From the NCBI GenBank assembly GCA_937995495.1, contig CALKKA010000013.1, positions 1 through 6,082 on the forward strand: a stretch of 6,082 nucleotides of DNA, read 5' to 3'. How positions within the stretch are numbered: the first letter of the stretch is position 1; each line of letters starts with the position of its first letter. This stretch comes from an uncultured Phycisphaerae bacterium (GTDB lineage: Bacteria; Planctomycetota; Phycisphaerae; Sedimentisphaerales; Anaerohalosphaeraceae). A program made the translations under genes and the position numbers. Under the pieces are notes generated by a model. It saw nothing but the letters and a program-made list of their open reading frames with translations. It ran no database searches and was not told the origin of the DNA. This document shows, in pieces, positions 1 through 6,082 of this stretch.

Positions 1-1109
1 TGCAGCTGACGCACAAGAAAGGTCATGTTCTGATTGATCTTGGGATGATTCTTCAGATATGCGATCACATACGCACGGAAAGTGCCGACATTGGTCATGC
101 GGCGGCCATTGACCAGTTCGGTATGATCGATATGGTTTGCAGTATTATATGCGTCGATCTCGGTTTGCTTGGCATCGATATAGTCGGCAATGTGTTCAAT
201 ATGGCGGAACTTATCCAGCATCATCGGGTTACAAAACCGCACGGTGTTCATATCCAGATTGATCGCCCGTTTGATGCGGCGTCCGCCGGATTGCTGCATC
301 CCGCGCCAGTTCTTAAACGAGTCACTGATGAGTGCATAGGCGGGAATGGTCGAGATGGTCTTGTCCCAGTTCTGCACCTTCACCGTCGTCAGCGAAATAT
401 CGATCACATCCCCGTCAGCACCGTACTTGGGCATCTCGATCCAGTCGCCCAGGTGTACCATATTGTTCGCTGATATTTGGATCCCTGCCACGAACCCAAG
501 GATCGCATCCTTGAAGATCAACGTGATGACGGCTGTCATCGCACCAAAACCGGCCAGGATATTTGTCGGATTCTTACCGACAATGATACCAAGAATAATA
601 ATGCCACCTGTGATAAATACAAAGATCTTGATAACCTGCATGACCCCGTGGATCGGGACCTTGCGGGAAAAATCATAGGTATGGCAAATATCCGACACAC
701 TGTCGAGAAAAGCATTGATTACCAGCATGCCGATCACGAGCATATAAATGATAGCCAAAACCTGCATAAACTGCCCGCTGCCGGCCGTGCCTATAAAAAC
801 AACCGGTGCGAAATAATTAATGACAATCGCTGGTGCCAGGTGAGACAATCGTGTAAAGACGTGACGCTGGCTTAAAAAATCATCCCATTGGTTCTTACTT
901 TTCTTGACGACCCGCCGTACTACACGCAAAATAACCCGTTTGGTAATAAAATTGGCCAACCACGCCAACAATAAAACAACAACCAACAACCCTAACTGAA
1001 CAAGCAGGCGATGATCAATCGGTAATTCTTCAAGCCAGTGTATGAGTTCTTTAAAATAGAGTGGCAATTCTTTAGCAACTGCCTCTTCCTGTCCAACGAC
1101 CTCTTCCAT
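1..1109 (-). CDS. ybdG: YbdG-type mechanosensitive ion channel (MscS superfamily), C-terminus cut by window edge
   Basis: Inner-membrane channel of the MscS superfamily that opens under membrane tension and helps release solutes on hypo-osmotic shock. 369 codons are visible, starting at ATG 1107-1109, with AGGAG nine bases upstream. Hydrophobic spans lie near residues 36-57, 94-108, 116-136 and 156-178, followed by the Gly/Ala-rich pore helix at about 183-213 (NILAGFGAMTAVITLIFKD, then GFVAGIQISAN). The cytoplasmic beta domain follows, with GDWIEMPKYGADG at about 221-233, TTVKVQNWD, SDSFKNWRGM and GGRRIKRAI. These blocks match what I recall of E. coli YbdG (about 415 residues) rather than short MscS, including the long insertion after the beta domain and RRMTNVGTFRAYV at about 336-348. 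Roughly the last 45 residues should lie left of the window. It is the last visible gene of the FmdB-sulfatase-channel run, 39 bases after the sulfatase stop. The family call is firm; tension threshold and conductance cannot be read from sequence. Confidence 0.96.
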   Translation of the reverse strand, partial: MEEVVGQEEAVAKELPLYFKELIHWLEELPIDHRLLVQLGLLVVVLLLAWLANFITKRVILRVVRRVVKKSKNQWDDFLSQRHVFTRLSHLAPAIVINYFAPVVFIGTAGSGQFMQVLAIIYMLVIGMLVINAFLDSVSDICHTYDFSRKVPIHGVMQVIKIFVFITGGIIILGIIVGKNPTNILAGFGAMTAVITLIFKDAILGFVAGIQISANNMVHLGDWIEMPKYGADGDVIDISLTTVKVQNWDKTISTIPAYALISDSFKNWRGMQQSGGRRIKRAINLDMNTVRFCNPMMLDKFRHIEHIADYIDAKQTEIDAYNTANHIDHTELVNGRRMTNVGTFRAYVIAYLKNHPKINQNMTFLVRQL

Positions 1110-1148
1110 GATTCAACGCTCCTGTTTGGATGTCATCTTTTTCGCCAA

Positions 1149-2777
1149 TCATTCGGCTGGGATCACGCCGACTTCTTCCGCATAATCATCCCAAGCCGCT
1201 TTCAATTCATTTAGTTTGTCGGGCATTGATTTAGACAGATCGTTGGATTCGCCAGGGTCTTTGATCACATTAAAAAGTTGCCACTGGTCCGTCCCGTAAG
1301 GCTTTGGGACCTTCACAGCTTTGAGGTCGCCTTGTCGCATCCACTTGCCGCCGGCCATTTCCCCGCCAACATATTCTGACTCGGTGTAAACCGCTTTCTT
1401 CGTACCATCCAATAGCGAAACCATAGAACGACCTCGCATCGGTTCGAGTTTGCGGCCTTTGTATTTGTCCGGATAATCCACCCCGGCAAATTCAAGAAGG
1501 GTCGGCATGATATCCGTCACATAAGCAAACGCATCGTTCTGTTGACCGCTTTTGATGCCGGGGCCGGCAATCAGTAAAGGAGACCGAATGCCGCCTTCGC
1601 CAACGGTCAATTTGAATTTATCCAGGGGACCTCCTGAACCACTGGCGAATCCAATGCCATAGGCGTAGTTTGAGCCGGGGTTGCCGATATTTTCCAAGCT
1701 TGTGTCAAACATATCTTGAAATCCTTCCGTGTCGGCCCCTGGATATTGATGTGAATAAAAAGGGTTCGCCCCGTTGTCGGACAGAAAGATGATGATCGTG
1801 TTGTCATATTCATCAATGTCCTTAAGAAAGTTTATAACGCGGCCATAGTGGTAATCCATGGCATCCAGCATTCCGGCATACACCTCCATGCCGCGCGCTT
1901 CGGTTGCCTTTTCTTCATCAGTAAGATCATTCCACGGCTTAATGAATGGATGTTTTTCAGCCAGTTTCGATCCCTTGGGCACAATTCCCAGTTTCTTGGC
2001 GGCTTTCCATCGTTTGGTCTTGAGCACTTCGTAGCCATCATCGTATTTCCCTTTGTACTTCGACAGCCATGGCTCAGGAACATGCAAAGGATCGTGTGGT
2101 GCGGTAAAAGCTAGATAGGCAAGAAACGGTTTTCCATCTTCAAGATTCTCACGAATCGAATCCATCAGAAAATCAGCATAACTTTTACTCGAATAGAAAT
2201 CGGCCGGCAGGCTGTCCAGAAACTCTCCATTTCGGGTGTACTTGGCAGGGTGGTCCATCGGCAGAATACCGTACATGTCTGCCCAGTGACTGGCTCCACC
2301 AACCAGCATGGAAAAGCTTCGCTCGAACCCGCGGTCGAAAGGCAATGTTCCCTTTTGATGGCCAAGATGCCATTTGCCGGATAGGTAGGTGTGGTAGCCG
2401 CCTTCTCGAAGCACTTCAGCAAGACAGACAACCCGGTCATTCAGGTGACCTTCGTAGCCGGGGTTTCCCCGTTGTTTATCCGTAAGTATCTCTCCCATGG
2501 TGCCGAGTCCCGCGATATGATTGTCATTTCCCGATAACAGCATCGACCGGGTTGGGGAACAACTCACGGAAACATGGAAGTCGGTGAACTTGACACCGCG
2601 TTCGGCCAGTGCATCGATGTTTGGCGTTTCAATCTCGCTGCCGAAGCAACCGATATCGGTCCAGCCCATATCATCAACCATTACCAGCAGGATATTGGGT
2701 TGTTTGACGGCTAAGCCTGTCCCACAGAACAAAACCATCACACAGGTTACCAGTATTGATCCCATTATCTTTTTCAT
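1149..2777 (-). CDS. Exported cysteine-type arylsulfatase (alkaline-phosphatase superfamily)
   Basis: 542-residue sulfatase that hydrolyses sulfate esters, probably in the periplasm. Residues 1-23 form a signal peptide (MKK, hydrophobic core, GLA then V24). Metal-site residues are D35-D36 in VMVDDMGW and D334-N335 in SDNGAN. C73 in CSPTR (73-77) is the residue that would be oxidised to formylglycine. Other active-site matches are K135 and H137 in GKWHLG, H228 in TAPHDPLH, and K389 before GEGGIRSP. The CSPTRSMLLSG...NHIAGLG block, the 240-295 insertion and the C-terminal LFNVIKDPGESNDLS region resemble Pseudomonas AtsA-type arylsulfatases, which have similar length. Activity needs a maturase (FGE or anSME) not present here. 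The frame stays open upstream to 3095, but that extension runs antisense-like through the FmdB gene. ATG 2777 has a GGGGAG site and a signal peptide directly after it, so it is the true start. The natural substrate cannot be told. Confidence 0.96.
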   Translation of the reverse strand: MKKIMGSILVTCVMVLFCGTGLAVKQPNILLVMVDDMGWTDIGCFGSEIETPNIDALAERGVKFTDFHVSVSCSPTRSMLLSGNDNHIAGLGTMGEILTDKQRGNPGYEGHLNDRVVCLAEVLREGGYHTYLSGKWHLGHQKGTLPFDRGFERSFSMLVGGASHWADMYGILPMDHPAKYTRNGEFLDSLPADFYSSKSYADFLMDSIRENLEDGKPFLAYLAFTAPHDPLHVPEPWLSKYKGKYDDGYEVLKTKRWKAAKKLGIVPKGSKLAEKHPFIKPWNDLTDEEKATEARGMEVYAGMLDAMDYHYGRVINFLKDIDEYDNTIIIFLSDNGANPFYSHQYPGADTEGFQDMFDTSLENIGNPGSNYAYGIGFASGSGGPLDKFKLTVGEGGIRSPLLIAGPGIKSGQQNDAFAYVTDIMPTLLEFAGVDYPDKYKGRKLEPMRGRSMVSLLDGTKKAVYTESEYVGGEMAGGKWMRQGDLKAVKVPKPYGTDQWQLFNVIKDPGESNDLSKSMPDKLNELKAAWDDYAEEVGVIPAE

Positions 2778-2783
2778 AATATT

Positions 2784-2789
2784 CTCCCC
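2784..2789 (-). promoter_or_regulatory. Ribosome binding site that fixes the sulfatase start
   Basis: The minus strand reads GGGGAG, six bases before ATG 2777. It lies in the 25-base gap after the FmdB stop codon. It decides against the 106-codon upstream extension of the sulfatase frame. Confidence 0.85.
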
Positions 2790-2802
2790 AAAATAAATAA
2801 TG

Positions 2803-3021
2803 TTATCCGTTAAAGTTAGGGCATCCGCCCGCACTGGGACATCCCTGGCAGTTAGATGCGGCGGCAGCGGGTTCTTTGACCACGGCGGCGAAGCTGGAAA
2901 ACTGTTTTTCGACCTTTTTTTCGCCGCACTCCGGACACGCCGGACCTTTCGATGAAGCGGATTGAACCAGCACCTCATTGATAAACCCGCATGTGCTGCA
3001 CCTGTATTCAAAAATAGGCAT
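2803..3021 (-). CDS. FmdB-family zinc-ribbon protein
   Basis: 72-residue small protein with the N-terminal MPIFEYRC typical of the FmdB family. A zinc ribbon is built from C8-x2-C11 and C29-x2-C32. The central FSSF (41-44) is followed by an Ala-rich linker and a second cysteine cluster, C58-x2-C61-x5-C67, near the C-terminus. FmdB was named for a putative regulator of formamidase genes in Methylophilus; biochemical function is largely unproven across the family, so a regulatory role here is inference. ATG 3021 has AGGA seven bases upstream. The stop lies 25 bases before the sulfatase start, so the two are probably co-transcribed and this is the first gene of the run. Its promoter must lie between the upstream terminator and 3021; GATAAT on the minus strand (3045-3050) is a possible -10, but no good -35 accompanies it. 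Confidence 0.92.
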   Translation of the reverse strand: MPIFEYRCSTCGFINEVLVQSASSKGPACPECGEKKVEKQFSSFAAVVKEPAAAASNCQGCPSAGGCPNFNG

Positions 3022-3060
3022 ATAAATTTCCTGTGGTCAGTAAGATTATCTATAATTCTA

Positions 3061-3101
3061 TAAAAAAACGCCGTCGAAACAGTATCCTGTACCAACGGCG
3101 T
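3061..3101 (-). terminator. Intrinsic (rho-independent) terminator of the 582-residue membrane-protein gene
   Basis: On the minus strand a seven-pair stem, ACGCCGT (3101-3095) with ACGGCGT (3074-3068), encloses four-base internal loops and an inner hairpin ACAG-GATA-CTGT (3090-3079). The stem is followed at once by seven Ts (3068-3062) and then ATA. The opposite side of the stem has no T-run, so it acts only on minus-strand transcripts. It sits about 33 bases after the membrane-protein stop and about 40 bases before the FmdB start, separating the two units. Confidence 0.85.
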
Positions 3102-3133
3102 ATCTTACCATATCGAAAGTATCTGTCAAACCG

Positions 3134-4882
3134 TTATCCCTGAGGCGGCATGTCGGGTGTTAGTGGGTCTGTCTGCTCCGGCAGATCGGGCTGTTTGCCT
3201 CGAATACGGTCGGCATACAGAAAATACAGGCCCGGTCCGAACGCGAAGAAGATCACCGCCAACCCGGTCGTCAAGCCCGCCGCGGTCAGCCCATGCGCAC
3301 AGCAGACGTCCCGATGCCGCACGATGATATGGCTCGGGACCGCGACCAGCAGTTCCAGGATCGACCCACCGATCAGCCACCGCATCAATCGCCGGATAAA
3401 ACTCTCCGGTTCCATTGATCGGCTAAACAGACAAAACGCCACCGACCAGCCGATCCAGTTCAGCGGCAGGATGCCGATCACGACCCAGAAGAAAATCATG
3501 TTTGGATCATCCTTCCATATCACGGCCATCACCGACATCGCAAGCATAAACAATAACGCGGTATAAAGCAGTGCCGCGACGATCGCGGTCCACCAGATGC
3601 CTCGCCGTTTTTTGGGCCGCTGGTGCTTGATGCGTACCGGCACGATCAGCAAAGACGCCTGCGCGGCCAGAATTCCCAGGATAATCGCCCATCCGACCAG
3701 TACCGCGGGCTCAGCAATTGTAAACAACCCGACATAAAACTCTCCAAAATCATCCAGATCAATATCCGTTACGTCTGTGTCGGGGTGACCGGTTATCAGA
3801 AAGGCCGCAAACAAAACAGGGATTAGCAGTAGAACAAAGAAAACTCCGTAGAGCATGATCGTCACAAACGGCCACTTTGTTCGAACCTTGCAAACGCACC
3901 ACACAAGCCCCGCCCCGATCAGCACCAGTCCTGCAAATAAGCCGCATTCAGCAAGCGCTTCGTTAAATCCATGGTCGCCAGTATAAATAGTAAACAGTGG
4001 ATTCAGCATCATGAGGATAATAAATACCCCCAGTATCAACACCGCCCGTTTTATGAGGGGCTTGCTTTCACTCTTTAGCATGGCGGCGGCAATGGACTTG
4101 CGGAATATGAACAGCGCCGCAATCAGAACTGACAATACCGCGATATAACAAAGCCCAATGATATAGGCTCTCCGTGCGTTTCGTTTGTGCAATGCCTGTT
4201 GTTCGGCAATTTTTACCTGATGGGCTTCGGAGAGGTTGACCGGCTCAAAATCTATTTTGAACGGCCCGGCCACATTGAGATCAACAAAGAATGGGCCCTC
4301 GGCCTCTGCAGGCGGTGTCCAGTTGAATCGGTAGTTGCCGCAGCATTGAGACTGAAAATGATGTGATTTCTCAAAGCTCCTGTCAGCATTGTACAGCACA
4401 AACGTCGGCTGCGGCAGTTGATCCGATTGAACGCCGGGCCCATCACCGGACACGCGCAATCGCTCGCCGGCTGGTCCATTCAGGCCCAGCGTAAAATTCA
4501 TGGTTTGAGGACCGGGGTAGATCTTAAGATCACAAACGATCGGTTCTGTTTTGATTTCCGGCGTTGTCGGCTCCGGACCCACTTCGATCATGCGGGCACG
4601 ATTCACATCGCCGCTCAGCATCCATGTGTACCCGGCCCCGTCTTTGTTTTCAAGCGTCCAGCTTTCCAGACGGTACTGGCCCTGCGGCAATTCGACCTGC
4701 CCGTCCTCTTCGGTGAGCATCAGCGTGCCGTGTTCCGTCGAGATCAGTTCCACACTGACATTGTCCGGCAAGTTAAGAATACCCCTGAGCGCATCCCGCT
4801 CGGCTCCTTCGCCGGCAAAAAGAGCTACAGTGGCAACACAAAAAATAACAGATGCGGCAATAAACAGATGCTCCCTTTTCAT
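3134..4882 (-). CDS. Uncharacterised polytopic membrane protein with exported N-terminal domain
   Basis: 582 residues; I do not recognise a named family. ATG 4882 has AAAGGA seven bases upstream. A signal-like segment spans residues 7-23. Residues 24-238 look like a soluble, beta-rich exported region (patterns such as VELPQGQYRLESWTLENKDGAG), with cysteines only at C117, C180 and C181. About nine membrane spans follow, near 239-260, 280-300, 312-331, 338-364, 385-417, 429-455, 462-486, 501-520 and 531-556. Lys/Arg-rich loops at 261-279, 332-337, 418-428, 487-501 and 557-563 fit the positive-inside rule with the N-domain outside and a Pro-rich tail (564-582) inside. An Asp-rich outer loop lies at 366-378, and C527-C528 lie in the last outer loop. 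The block 505-556 (GGSILELLVAVPSHIIV onward) looks like a conserved core, but I cannot name it. It is transcribed alone: divergent promoter upstream, strong terminator downstream. No transporter, kinase or enzyme motif is visible, so function is unknown. Confidence 0.87.
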   Translation of the reverse strand: MKREHLFIAASVIFCVATVALFAGEGAERDALRGILNLPDNVSVELISTEHGTLMLTEEDGQVELPQGQYRLESWTLENKDGAGYTWMLSGDVNRARMIEVGPEPTTPEIKTEPIVCDLKIYPGPQTMNFTLGLNGPAGERLRVSGDGPGVQSDQLPQPTFVLYNADRSFEKSHHFQSQCCGNYRFNWTPPAEAEGPFFVDLNVAGPFKIDFEPVNLSEAHQVKIAEQQALHKRNARRAYIIGLCYIAVLSVLIAALFIFRKSIAAAMLKSESKPLIKRAVLILGVFIILMMLNPLFTIYTGDHGFNEALAECGLFAGLVLIGAGLVWCVCKVRTKWPFVTIMLYGVFFVLLLIPVLFAAFLITGHPDTDVTDIDLDDFGEFYVGLFTIAEPAVLVGWAIILGILAAQASLLIVPVRIKHQRPKKRRGIWWTAIVAALLYTALLFMLAMSVMAVIWKDDPNMIFFWVVIGILPLNWIGWSVAFCLFSRSMEPESFIRRLMRWLIGGSILELLVAVPSHIIVRHRDVCCAHGLTAAGLTTGLAVIFFAFGPGLYFLYADRIRGKQPDLPEQTDPLTPDMPPQG

Positions 4883-4988
4883 GATCGATTCCTTTCAATC
4901 CAGCCAGATCGAGGTTTGTGAATCCGCGGATGGGTGCCCGCATGGTTTTCACTGTTGCTCGCTGAGATCCTTCTTTATGCCAAGTCTT

Positions 4989-5016
4989 ATTATCGGCAAT
5001 GCTGACGTCAATTCAA
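4989..5016 (-). promoter_or_regulatory. Candidate promoter for the 582-residue membrane protein
   Basis: On the minus strand TTGAAT (5016-5011) is followed after 16 bases by GATAAT (4994-4989). Transcription would start near 4982, leaving a 5' leader of about 100 bases. The -35 element and spacing are imperfect. A TGACGTCA palindrome lies in the spacer. Confidence 0.4.
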
Positions 5017-5081
5017 CAGATACTTTATCAGCAGGACAAACTTGCCATTTCTAACCCCGGCAGGACGTTTTCAGTTTTTTA

Positions 5082-5110
5082 TGTACACGCCTCAGTGAAA
5101 GCGTTATAAT
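5082..5110 (+). promoter_or_regulatory. Sigma-70-type promoter for the DEAD-box helicase
   Basis: TGTACA (5082-5087, four of six matches to TTGACA) and a perfect TATAAT (5105-5110) are separated by the ideal 17 bases. Transcription would start near 5117, giving a leader of about 49 bases before the GTG at 5166. Confidence 0.65.
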
Positions 5111-5133
5111 CGGCCCTTTGTTATTGATAGAAA

Positions 5134-5166
5134 ATGTCTGTTTGTCTGACGAAGGCGCCTTATTAG
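5134..5166 (+). other. Possible 10-residue leader reading frame overlapping the helicase start
   Basis: ATG 5134 opens MSVCLTKAPY and stops at TAG 5164-5166. The last base of that stop is the first base of the helicase GTG, an arrangement that can allow translational coupling. No Shine-Dalgarno sequence precedes this ATG (GATAGAAA only), so translation is doubtful and chance is a real alternative. Confidence 0.2.
5151..5155 (+). promoter_or_regulatory. Ribosome binding site supporting the GTG start of the helicase
   Basis: GAAGG lies ten bases before GTG 5166, slightly longer than ideal spacing. The frame is also open further upstream, with TTG codons at 5124 and 5142, but neither has a better site. 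The conserved helicase N-terminus (F-T-E-L) begins right after the GTG. Confidence 0.55.
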
Positions 5167-6082
5167 TGAAATTTACAGAGCTTGACCTAAGACCCGGAAT
5201 TCTCAAAGCCCTAAAGAAAAAGGGTTACGAGGACCTGACTCCGATTCAGGAGCAAACCTTTCCCCATGTCCTGACCGGGCGGGATCTGATCGCGCTGGCC
5301 CAGACCGGTTCGGGAAAGACGGCTGCCTGTGCCATTCCGGTGGTCCAGTCCGTTGATCCGGCGATCAAAGAGGTGCAGGCGTTGATTTTAGTCCCCACGC
5401 GGGAGTTGGCGCTGCAGTATGTCGATGAAATTGCCTGGATCGCCAAGGAAACCCATGTAGACGCCTTTGCGGTCTACGGCGGCTTTTCGATGGAGATCCA
5501 GAAGGGCAAGCTGGAACACGGTGTGCAGATCCTGGTGGCTACGCCGGGACGGTTGATCGACTTGTTGTACAATTCCCCGCTGCGATTGGCCGAAGTACGG
5601 TATTTCGTGCTGGACGAGGCCGACGAGATGCTCAACCAGGGTTTTTTGACGGACATCGAGTTTGTCTTTTCCTGCATGGTGCACGAGCATCATACGATGC
5701 TGTTCAGCGCCACGATGCCCAACGAGATCAAGCAACTGTCTAAAAAATATCTCGAAGACCCGATGATGGTCGAGCTGATCGCCGACCAAAAGGCCCCGGA
5801 CTCCCTGAGCCACTGTTTCCAGGTGGTCCAGCCGCGGCATCGTTTTGAGAAGCTGCTCGAGTTGATCGAACAGGAAAAGCCCGATCAGGCAATTATGTTT
5901 TGCTCCAGCCGAAACAACTGCGACAAACTGTATGACCATCTCAAAGGCAAGGTCAAATCTGTTGAGCAGATCCACGGCGGCTTGGACCAGAACAAGCGCA
6001 CCAGCCTGTTCCGCCGCTTCAAACGGCTGGATATTCAGTTCCTGGTAGCGACCGATATCGCCGCCCGCGGACTGGATTTTTC
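5166..6082 (+). CDS. DEAD-box ATP-dependent RNA helicase, C-terminus cut by window edge
   Basis: Cytoplasmic RNA helicase of the DeaD/RhlE/CshA type, which unwinds RNA duplexes using ATP in ribosome assembly or RNA turnover. 305 codons are visible. In order: Q motif with F3, GY (20-21) and TPIQEQ (25-30); motif I AQTGSGKT (45-52); Ia PTRELALQ (77-84); GG (105-106); Ib TPGRL (126-130); motif II DEAD (150-153); motif III SAT (181-183). In the second RecA-like domain, motif IV (IMFCSSR) and motif V (ATDIAARGLD) are present. Motif VI (HRxGRxxR) and any C-terminal RNA-binding extension lie past the right edge, so the subfamily cannot be settled and no symbol is given. All visible catalytic motifs are intact. 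The start is GTG with GAAGG upstream and a good promoter about 55 bases before it. It is transcribed away from the membrane-protein gene. Confidence 0.97.
   Translation, partial: MKFTELDLRPGILKALKKKGYEDLTPIQEQTFPHVLTGRDLIALAQTGSGKTAACAIPVVQSVDPAIKEVQALILVPTRELALQYVDEIAWIAKETHVDAFAVYGGFSMEIQKGKLEHGVQILVATPGRLIDLLYNSPLRLAEVRYFVLDEADEMLNQGFLTDIEFVFSCMVHEHHTMLFSATMPNEIKQLSKKYLEDPMMVELIADQKAPDSLSHCFQVVQPRHRFEKLLELIEQEKPDQAIMFCSSRNNCDKLYDHLKGKVKSVEQIHGGLDQNKRTSLFRRFKRLDIQFLVATDIAARGLDF

Larger units (their letters stand above)
4883..5165. other. Divergent intergenic region between membrane protein and helicase
   Basis: This 283-base region separates two outward-facing genes. It contains the helicase promoter and leader on the right and a candidate promoter plus a leader of about 100 bases for the membrane protein on the left. 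Perfect palindromes are ATCCGCGGAT (4922-4931) and TGACGTCA (5003-5010). An inverted repeat, TGCTGA (5000-5005) with TCAGCA (5028-5033), brackets the candidate left-going -35 element. No reading frame here has both a ribosome binding site and credible protein content. Confidence 0.7.

Noticed and set aside
45..875. Plus-strand open frames at 45-473, 346-678 and 477-875
   Set aside because: They lie opposite the YbdG-like channel gene, whose minus-strand translation matches the family throughout. The plus-strand proteins show no domain or ribosome binding site.
1110..1148. Terminator or separate promoter between sulfatase and channel
   Set aside because: The 39-base gap shows no stem-loop with a T-run and no promoter pair, only the channel's ribosome binding site.
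3022..3060. Promoter for the FmdB operon just after the terminator
   Set aside because: GATAAT (minus strand, 3045-3050) is a fair -10, but no recognisable -35 sits 16-18 bases upstream, so I did not list it as a feature. Some promoter is still expected here.
2778..3095. 106-codon upstream extension of the sulfatase frame
   Set aside because: It overlaps the FmdB gene in another frame, starts inside the terminator stem, and lacks sulfatase-like content. The signal peptide and GGGGAG site fix the start at 2777.
4418..5054. Two plus-strand open frames of 167 residues opposite the membrane-protein start and running into the intergenic region
   Set aside because: They are antisense to a well supported gene, have low-complexity composition unlike real proteins, and no good ribosome binding site.
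5388..5975. 195-residue minus-strand open frame inside the helicase
   Set aside because: It is antisense to intact DEAD-box motifs; its His/Leu/Gln-rich content is typical of a shadow frame.
1..6082. tRNA, rRNA, CRISPR array, insertion sequence, toxin-antitoxin or phage genes
   Set aside because: I saw no repeat array, transposase-like frame, terminal inverted repeats or structured RNA gene in the window. The space is filled by five conventional genes.

Overview
The window reads as an ordinary chromosomal stretch of a Gram-negative-type bacterium with intermediate GC content. A secreted, cysteine-type arylsulfatase, a YbdG-like mechanosensitive channel and a large uncharacterised polytopic membrane protein would suit a sulfatase-rich lineage of the Planctomycetota (Phycisphaerae-like) or a neighbouring PVC group. 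That placement is inference from gene content only; no rRNA or marker gene is present to settle it. I see no mobile element, tRNA, rRNA or CRISPR array.

Layout: four genes lie on the minus strand and one on the plus strand. Read in minus-strand order from the right, a 582-residue membrane protein of unknown function (4882 to 3134) is closed by a strong intrinsic terminator (about 3061-3101). It is followed by a tight three-gene run: an FmdB-family zinc-ribbon protein (3021 to 2803), an exported arylsulfatase (2777 to 1149) and a YbdG-type MscS-superfamily channel (1109, running off the left edge). The gaps inside this run are 25 and 39 bases, each start has a good Shine-Dalgarno sequence, and I see no terminator between the genes, so it is probably one transcript. 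The plus strand carries a DEAD-box RNA helicase starting with GTG at 5166 and running off the right edge.

The divergent intergenic region (4883-5165) holds a convincing promoter for the helicase (TGTACA, 17 bases, TATAAT) and a weaker candidate for the membrane protein. It also holds small palindromes and an 11-codon leader reading frame whose stop overlaps the helicase GTG.

Functionally, the operon pairs a secreted sulfate-ester hydrolase with a channel of the hypo-osmotic stress response and a small zinc-ribbon protein of unclear role. The link between them is not obvious from known pathways. The most unexplained item is the 582-residue protein: an exported beta-rich domain of about 215 residues joined to nine predicted membrane spans. 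It has two vicinal cysteine pairs that both fall on the periplasmic side and an aspartate-rich periplasmic loop. I found no clear evidence of a wholly new multi-gene system.
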